Source of the DNA: Dasypus novemcinctus
Lineage: Eukaryota > Chordata > Mammalia > Cingulata > Dasypodidae
DNA: 64,000 nt
Reading direction: 5' to 3'
Assembly: GCF_030445035.2 (NCBI RefSeq)
Contig: NC_080702.1
Coordinates: 11,540,029 to 11,604,028 of the forward strand
Part shown: positions 56,456 to 64,000 of the stretch, in pieces
How positions within the stretch are numbered: position 1 is the first letter of the stretch
Layout of the letters: every line of letters begins with the position of its first letter
Position numbers and translations under genes: made by a program
Notes under the pieces: generated by a model
Told to the model about the DNA's origin: nothing
Database searches by the model: none
Seen by the model: only the letters and a program-made list of their open reading frames with translations

Positions 56456-59345
56456 GACCATTTATTTATTTATTTTTAATTGTATTTTTTTGAAGATACA
56501 TAGATCACAAAAATGTTAGATTAAAAAATATAAGAGGTTCTGTTATACCTCACACCCCACCCTCCCCACTCCTCCCACATCAACAACATCTTTCATCAGT
56601 GTGGCACATTCATTGCAACTGATGAATACCTTTTGGAGCACTGCAATACAGCATGGATAATAGTTTACATTGTAGTTTACACTCTCCCCCAGTATGTTCA
56701 GTGGGTTATAGCAGGATATATAATGTCCAGCATCTGTCCCTGCAATATCATTTAGGACAACTCCAAGTCCCCAGAATGCCCCCATATCATACCTCTTTTC
56801 CCTCTCCCTGCCTTCAGCAACTCCTTTGGCCACTTTCTCCACATAAATGATATAATTTCTCCCATTGCTACAGTCACAATATTTCTATAGTAGAATACCA
56901 GTAAGTCCACTTTAGGCTATATTTTATTCCTCCATTCTGAGGTCCCTGGGATGGTGATACCCACTCCTCCTCTAAATTGAGAGAGGGCTTAGATCCCACG
57001 TGGCTGATGGATGGGATTCTCCTGCTTGCAGTTGTAGGCACTTTCAGTTCCTTGGTATGGTGGTTGACCATCCTCATCTCCCTGTTAGCTGACCTGGGTA
57101 AGTCCAATAAACTGGAGAGAGTAGGTGTTGCCTTGAAAATCTCCTCAAGCTCAGGACCCAGCTGGGACATGGTTAGTCCAGGGATTCATGTCTCCTGGAC
57201 AAACACCAACCTCAGCACCAACCACAGGTTCAGTAAAAGTAACAGAAGAGGCATGTGTAGAAAGGTCACATCTGAGTCAAACTCCATGACACTCTGGGAC
57301 ACAAATTACAAAGTGGGGCCCACTGACAAGGCACTGAAGTCCAGAGCCATCTTCCATGACCATAGGACCTGTGTGTCTCTGCAGCCCTCAGGAGCACCAC
57401 TACCTGTTGTGGTATCTACTTTGGCTGTCTCTGGGATCCTCCTGAGGGTTGTGTAAGTCTGACCCCTCTGATGACCTCCTGACTCTTTTTTTGGAGACTC
57501 TTAGCCACATTAACTCATTTGTTTACCATTCCCCCCTTTTATTCAGATCTTTTTCTAGTTGCATCACCAACTAGTGATTAGTAGTAATCCATCGGCACCA
57601 GGGAGGCTGATCCCCGGGAATCATGTCCCATGCTGGGGGGAAGTTAATGCATCTACATGCTCAGTTTGACTTAGAGAGTGGCCACATTTGAGCAACATGG
57701 AGGTTCTCAGGAGGTAACTCTTAGGCATCCTGTAGATCTAGGTCATGTTGACATTTCAAGCACATAGGCTCATAAGCATAGCCATTAATATCAAGGGCCC
57801 ATCATTGGACCATCCTTCACTGGTCTTTGCCCTTGCACTTGGGGGATTGTCACTGTTCAATTGGGGAATGCGACAGAGCTCCCTAGGATGTGAACACAGC
57901 ACTCCCTCAGTTGTCATTTGAAACTGTACCTCCTATGTCAGTATCCCATGAATAGACAAACATATCTATATACCCTATATGCATGCCCTGGAGAACTCCC
58001 ACCTATATATCCCCCATCAATGACATCCCACAGCAGTGCTCCTCCCCTGCCATAGTTGAACCCCTCTGATCCAAAACTTCTTCAAAAATGAAGCTTAATA
58101 CATTGCCTAATTCCATTAAAAGGAAATAAAATAGTAATGATTGGTTTAAAGATTAGAAATAAAATACATTGTAATTTAGAAAAAATAAAGTAAAAAATAA
58201 ATTGTGGTATTAAGAAGTGAAAAATACAAATTTTTTTTTAACATTTTGCCTTTCATCACTTTAATAGCTGTTGTCCTGCATGTGCAGTGGCAAGGCAATC
58301 TTTTCCATTTCTTCCTCAATGTCTTACATCTTTTTGTTATCATGTCTTCAAAAAAGTTTTAGTTCACAATAAAATCACATATAGAATATAGGGGACTCCC
58401 ATATACCCAACATTCTCCCCATTTCTCCTTTCCCCAGCCATGATCTTTTTGCTTGTGGATGTTACATTTACTACAACTGATGTATGAATATTGAAACATA
58501 GCTACTAACAATGTTTACATTATGGTTTACATTATGGTTTACATTTTAGACACTTTTATAAATTTTTGGTAAAGTTTAACATGGTCTATATCCATCATTG
58601 CATGATCATGCAGAACACTTCCATTGCCCCTCAGTTACCACTGCTTCCATCTATTCTATTACTCTCTTCCCCTCCCCTCCCTTTGGGGCTCACAGTGACT
58701 CCCACGCTTCACTGCTTGAAGGACAAGATTCATAGATACTTGCAACTGTGCTGAGGGCTTGACACACTAGTCTGTCCTCCCCCATTGGGAGCCACCCATG
58801 CTCTCAAGAGACACCTTCCCCTCTGTATGAGAATATCAGGCCTCCCCAGGATGGGGTTACAACACCTTCCCACTCATTGTATGGGCCACCACCCACTGAT
58901 ATAACACAATATGACAAGATGAGCACTTACACACTCCCTAGAAGCCTGCCCCAGGTGCCCCCATCAAACACCTTAAATCCATAACCTTTCCTTATATTTT
59001 CTGAAGAATTTTCTCAACTTTATAGTTTCAACCATGTACCTGACAATTTTCCATGTTCACCTCCTCCCCAATATTCTCCTGTGGTCCATTTTATTTTTGT
59101 GGGGTCAGTTGTAACATCCCCCTTTCATTTCTGATTGTATTTATTTGTAGCTTTCTTTTTTTCTTTGTTATTCTAGATAGGGGCTTATCAATTTTATTCA
59201 TCTTTTCAAAGAACCAGTTTTTGCTTTTGTTGATTTTCTCTATTGTCTTTTGTTATAATTTCATTGATTTCTTCTCTAACCTTTATTATTCACTTCCTTC
59301 TGCTTACTTTTATATTGGTTAGTTGTTGTTTTTCTAGTTTTTCCA
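56456..59345 (-). mobile_element. L1 with full 3'UTR joined directly to a mid-ORF2 fragment
   Basis: 56456-59084 is the long L1 3'UTR in the usual order, from T-rich tail complement to the part that normally abuts ORF2. At 59085 it switches to ORF2 DNA equivalent to about 26270-26560 of the young L1 (TTTTGTGGGGTCAGTTGTAAC, then GGGGCTTATCAATTTTATTC). About 2.6 kb of ORF2 in between is missing. The ORFs at 56543-57456 are chance frames. Confidence 0.75.
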
Positions 59346-60637
59346 ATTATCCTGGCAGAGCTCCCAGGAATCGGTATTCAGTATTCTTTTGGTTATTGTG
59401 TGAAACTCAACCCAATGTGACAGTGCCCCATGAGCACTTGAATATATTCATATGCCTTATAGATATGCACCAGATTAACTTCCTACTGTGTATCCACCAT
59501 CCATGACACCCCACCCCAATGATCCTCCCCTGTAATAGATGCAATCCTTCTGTGATCCAAAACTTCTTCAAATATGAAGCCAATAAAATAACCAAAAAAT
59601 CAATAAGATAAAATAATTATAGTTTTGAAAATAAGAAATAAAATAGAAAAATTTTAAAAATACATTTAATAAAATGAGGAAAAAAAATAAACTTTTTGAC
59701 ATGTCTTTCAATACTTTAAAATCTGTTGTCTTATATGTACAGTGTTATTTTCTTCCTTTTACCCGTATTATATTTTTCATTTTGTCTTCAAAAAACTTTA
59801 CAAAAAAGTCACTTACACAATATAAAGAATTCTCATATATCCATCACCTTTTTCCCCTTTCCCCTCTCCCATATAAATAACATTTTACTTGAGGATGGTT
59901 TATTTATTACAATTGATGTACAAATATTGAAACATTGTTACTAACTATCCTTTATGATTTACATTATGGTATTTATTTTGGACCATACACTTTTATAAAT
60001 TTTGATGAAATTTAAAGTGGTCTGTATCCATTATTGCAAGATCATGTATTATAATTCCATTGCCCCAAAAATGCCTCATGTTCCATTTATTCTTCTCCCT
60101 CCCCTTCTCCTCAGTTCCTATGGCAACAACCAGGCTTCACTCCTTGAAGAAAAAGAGTGAACCTGTCCCAAATGTTCCCCACATCCAACACCCTAAGCCA
60201 ATAACCTTCTCACATATTTGCCAAAGATACATTCCCAACTTTGTAGCTTCAACCACATACCACAAATCCCTAACTTCACCAGCTTCCTCCCCCAACCATC
60301 CCCCAGTTTTGTAGACCGCCCAACCCACTCTACACTCCCCACCTCACAAACCAGCACTACCCAACCCAATAGGGTCACTGTTCCACTAGTCATGCAGGAC
60401 TACTGAACAACCATACCCTTCTGCCTTATAGATTTTGCCCATATGGGCATTGGCTAACAAACATACTCTCCCTTTCTGTCTCCTGTAAACCTGTCTCCCA
60501 GACTGTAGCTCTGTGAGTGTGCTCAATTTGCTTAATTTTTATCAGTGAGGTAATGTAATATTTGTCCTTCAGTCCCTGGTTTGCTTCACTCAACATAAGG
60601 TTTTCAAGAGTTATATATGTTATCCCATCTTTTAATG

Positions 60638-60651
60638 CTGCATTCCTTCTT
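60638..60651. repeat. Target-site duplication of minisatellite SINE, left copy
   Basis: CTGCATTCCTTCTT is repeated exactly at 61267-61280. Confidence 0.93.
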
Positions 60652-61266
60652 TTTTCTTCCCCTCCCCCACCCTACTGGTTTTGCTGTGTCTATTCTGTGT
60701 GTGATCTTCCCTATTTCTCTTTTTGTCTTCTTATCTTTCTCTAGGATTCACTGGGATTTGATCCTGGGGAACTCTGATGTGGCGAGAGGTTCCCTGTCAA
60801 TTGCGCCACTTTAGTACCTGGTCCCTGCTGTGCTTCACCGTCACTCTCCCCTTCATCTCTCTTTTGTTGCATCTTCATCTTGTTGTGTGACTCACTTGCA
60901 TAGGCACTGGCTCACCAGGTTGGCACTCAGCTTGCTGCAAGGGCCCTGGCTTACCATGTGGGCACTTGTACAGGCACTCAGCTTGCCATGCTGGTACTCG
61001 ACTCACCATGCAGATACTCAGCTTACAACACAGGCACTTGGTTTGCCATGTGGGCACTCGGATCACTGCATGGGCCCTCACATTGCCACATGGTCACCTA
61101 CACAGGCACTTGGCTCACCACATGGGCACTTGGTTTGCAGTGCAGGCACTGTCTCACTGTGGAGGCATGCTTTCTCTTCTGTTTTAGCCAGGAAGCCCCA
61201 GGGATCAAACCCATATCCTCCCATATGGTAGGCTGAGGCCCTATCACTTGAGCCACTTCCCATTCC
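60652..61266 (-). mobile_element. tRNA-derived SINE carrying an internal minisatellite
   Basis: It is flanked by a perfect 14-bp duplication inside L1 ORF2. On minus the head (GGGAATGGGAAGTGGCTC at the right end) has an A-box-like TGGCTCAAGTG and a B-box-like GGGTTTGATCC (near 61203). The left end is the T-rich complement of its tail. Between head and tail it contains 20-bp tandem repeats (60903-61162). It differs from the standard DAS copies in this window in its whole central body. The long frames here (60830-61236 and 61078-61272) reflect the tandem repeats and are not genes. Confidence 0.85.
60903..61162. repeat. 20-bp minisatellite, about 13 units
   Basis: Units of the form GGCACTYGGYTYACCAYRTG follow each other, mostly exactly 20 bp apart (for example starts at 60972, 60992, 61012, 61032, 61052 and 61072), with a shorter unit near 61092 and a partial one at 60961-60971. 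Units differ at several positions. Confidence 0.9.
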
Positions 61267-61280
61267 CTGCATTCCTTCTT
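61267..61280. repeat. Target-site duplication of minisatellite SINE, right copy
   Basis: Exact match to 60638-60651. Confidence 0.93.
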
Positions 61281-64000
61281 ACATCTAAGTAATTTGTTAA
61301 TCCATTCATCTATTGATGGTCATTTGGATGGTTTCCAACTTTTGGCAATAGTGATGATCCCTTTATGAACATTGATGTGTATATATCTGCTTGTGTTCCT
61401 GCTTTTAGTATTTCTGAGTGTATATCCAGCAGTGGAATTGTGGAATCATATGGCCGTTCTATACCTAGCTTCCTGAGGAAATGCCAAACTGTCCTCCACA
61501 ATGGCTGCACCATTCTACATTCCCAACAGCAGTGGATAAGTGTTCCCTTTACTCCACATCCTCTCCAACAGTTGTAGTCCTCTGGTTTTTTCATAACCAC
61601 CAGTCTAATGGTTGTGAGAGGATATCTCATTATAATCTTGACTTGGATTTCTCTAATAGCTAGTGATGTTGAGCATGTTTTCATGTGCTTTTTAGCAATT
61701 TGTATTTCTTCTTTGGAGAAGTGTCTATTCAAATCACTTGCTCATTTTTTAAATGGGTTGTTTTTTTATTTTTCAGGAGTAGGATTTCTTTACATATGCT
61801 GGATATTAGGCCCCTATAAGATATTCGTTTACCAAATATTTTCTCCCATTGATTAGGCAGCCTTTTTTATTTCCTTGCAAACTTTGAGGTATAAAGTTTT
61901 TCAATTTTGAGGAGGTACCATTTATCTATTTTTTCTTTTGTTGCTTTGGTTGTAAAGTTCATGAAGCCATTTCCTAATAAAAGATCGTTTAGATGCTTCC
62001 CTACATTATCTTCCAAGATCTTTATGGTCTTGGCTCTTATATTCAGATCTTTGATCCATCTTGAAATATTTTTTGTATAAGGTGTGAGATGGTGTTCCTC
62101 TCTCATTCTTATGGAAATGGATGTCCAGTTCTCCAAGCACCATTTATTGAAGAGGCCATTCTCTCCAGTTGAATGGGCTTGGTGGCCTTGTCAAATATCA
62201 TTTGTATATGTGAGGATCTATATCAGAACGCTCAGGTTCCATTTGTCATCATGTCTACCCTTGTAACAGTACCATGCAGTTTTGACCACTGTAGCTTTGA
62301 AGTATGTTTTTCATTCAGGTGGTATGATTCCTTCAATATTATTTTTCTTTTTCAATGTATCTTTGCCTCTTCAGGGCCACTTGCCGTTCCAAATAAATTT
62401 CATAGTTAGCTCTTCTATTTCAGTAAAAATGCTGTGGTAATTTTTATTGGGATTGCACCAAATCTCCAAATGAATTTGGATAAGATATACATCTTAATGT
62501 TGTTTAGTCTTTCTATCCATAAACAGTGAATATTCTTCCATTTATTTAGTTCTCCTTTGATTTCCTTGAACAGTGTTGTACTTTTCTGTGTACAGTTCAT
62601 TTACATCTTTAATTAAATTTATTCTTAAGTAATTGATACTTTTCATTGCTATTGTAAATGGGATCTTATTGATTTCCTCCTCAGATAGTTCATTAGTGGG
62701 TTACAGATATACTACTGATTTTTGTGCATTTGATCTTATAACCTGTGTCTTTACTGATCACATTTATAAGTTCTAAGAGCTTTATTGTAGATTTCTTAGG
62801 GCTTCCTATATTTAGGATCATGTCATCTGCAAATAGTGAAATTTTTACTTCTTCCTTTACAATTTGGGTGTTTTTTAAAAAAATCTTTTTCTTTTCTAAG
62901 TGCTCAACCAAATATTTCTAACAGAATGTTAAATAAGAGTGGTGAAAGTGGGCATCCTTGTCTTGTTTCAGATATTAGAGGGAAAGCTTTTAGGATTTCA
63001 CCATTGAAAACTATGTTCCTTGTTAGTTTTTCAAATACACCCTTTATCATTTTGAAGAAGTTTCCTTCTATTCATATCTTTTACAGTGTTTTTATCAGAA
63101 ATGTGTGCTGTATTTTTTCAAATGCTTTTTCTGCATTTTTGCAGCTCTGTTTATGTGCTATATTACATAGATTTTCTTATGTTGGACCATCCTGGCTCAC
63201 CAGTCTTGAAACTCGCTTGGTCATGGTGAATAATTCATTTAATGTGTTGTCAAAAATGATTACCAAGTATTTTATTGAGAATTTTAGCATCTAGGTTCAT
63301 TAGAGTTTGGTCTATAATTTTCCTTTCTCTTTCATCTTTGGCTTTGGTATTATGGTGATGTTGGCATCATAGAATGACTTAGGCAAAGTTCCTCAACATC
63401 TTTATTTTGGAAGAATTTAAGCAGGAATTGTGTCAGTTCTTTCCAGAATGTTTAGTATAATTTACCTGTGAAGCTTGTCTTGTCCTAGACTCTTCTTAGT
63501 TGGGAAATTTTGATGTCTAAATCTGTTTCATTACTTGTGATTGATCTGTTGGATTCATATTCTTTCATCAATGAAGTCTGCTTGTGTGTCTCTAAGAATT
63601 TGTCCATTTCCACTAAATTACCCGTCTTGTTGGCATACAATTTTTCAAATAATCCTCTTATGATACTCTTTATTTCTGTGGGGTCAGTAGTGATAGCATC
63701 TTCCTCACTTCTTATTTTATGTGTTTGCATCTTCTTTTTTTCCTTTGTTAGTCTGAGGTTTTATCAATTTTATTAATCTTCTTAAGAAATTGGCTTTGGC
63801 TTTGTTTATGTTTTCTAGTGCACTCTTAGTTTCAATTTTATTTAGCTCTGCTCTAATCTTTGTTATTTCCTTCTTTCTGCTTGCTTTGTGGTTATTTTGT
63901 TGTTCTTTTTCTAAGTCCTCCAGGTTGCTGACAGGTGTTTGATTTTAGCTCTTTCTTCTTTTCCAATATAGGCATTTATGGGTATGAATTTCCCTCTCAG

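Larger units (their letters stand above)
59346..64000 (-). mobile_element. L1 with ORF2, lacking its 3' end and split by a SINE
   Basis: 59346-60540 is 3'UTR starting in its middle (the tail-proximal part is absent). From 60541 to the window edge is decayed ORF2, and the element continues beyond the window. A SINE (60652-61266) interrupts the C-terminal coding part. ORF2 pieces in order are the CWRGCGVKGTLIHCCWEC zinc-cluster region (61310-61732), ENWTSISIRMREEHHLTPYT (61867-62136), [14 protein letters not shown] with the FADD box (62693-62911) and an endonuclease/RT linker piece (63485-63730). Confidence 0.85.

Noticed and set aside
60903-61162. Regularly spaced short repeats that might suggest a CRISPR array
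   Set aside because: The units are contiguous without spacers and lie inside a mammalian SINE.
60830-61236. Three overlapping plus-strand ORFs with repeated His/Gly/Thr-rich peptides
   Set aside because: They are products of a 20-bp minisatellite with no stops, inside a SINE that carries a target duplication.

Overview
The window reads as a gene-poor stretch of mammalian genome, most likely from an armadillo (Xenarthra, Dasypus). The main reason is four full-length or near full-length copies of an armadillo-type DAS SINE: a tRNA-like head, a GC-rich body and an AATAAATCTTTAAAAA tail. A mammalian Tigger1 DNA transposon, L2 and old L1 relics, and a vomeronasal receptor of therian type agree with this. 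Nothing looks bacterial, and there are no operons, CRISPR arrays or rRNA genes.

One host gene is clearly intact: a single-exon vomeronasal type-1 receptor (V1R) at 9332-10234 (+). It has seven membrane segments, the conserved extracellular cysteines and the family's signature motifs. Everything else with coding potential belongs to mobile elements or is decayed.

Layout. 1-3095: 3' end of a plus-strand L1 with a very long 3'UTR. 3131-6136: L1 tail pieces, a DAS SINE and an unclassified pyrimidine-rich tract. 6137-12044: mostly unique AT-rich DNA around the V1R. 12045-14344: near full-length Tigger1 with a decayed transposase. 14440-18815: an LTR-like relic, an old L1, a DAS SINE and an unclassified transcript-like tract. 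18816-38264: a stack of same-strand (minus) L1s. This is an L1 3'UTR fragment with a foreign block, then a 9.7 kb near-intact L1 (ORF1 open; ORF2 of 1271 codons broken only by two nonsense codons; 11-bp target-site duplication), then an older L1 interrupted by a 964-bp solo LTR and a DAS SINE and carrying two internal deletions. 38265-51103: sparse region with two GC-rich islands (40383-40800 and 48090-48905), a textbook DAS SINE with a 13-bp duplication, a dimeric tRNA-derived SINE, and old L1 and LTR relics. 51104-64000: another stack of minus-strand L1 fragments, the last split by a SINE that carries a 20-bp minisatellite.

The window is best read as a history of nested retrotransposition around one chemosensory receptor gene. 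I found no evidence of a new multi-gene system. The points most worth a second look are the antisense ORFs in the young L1 promoter region, the L1-5'UTR/DAS-tail chimera, the possible spliced-L1 junction, the minisatellite-bearing SINE, and the two unassigned GC-rich islands.
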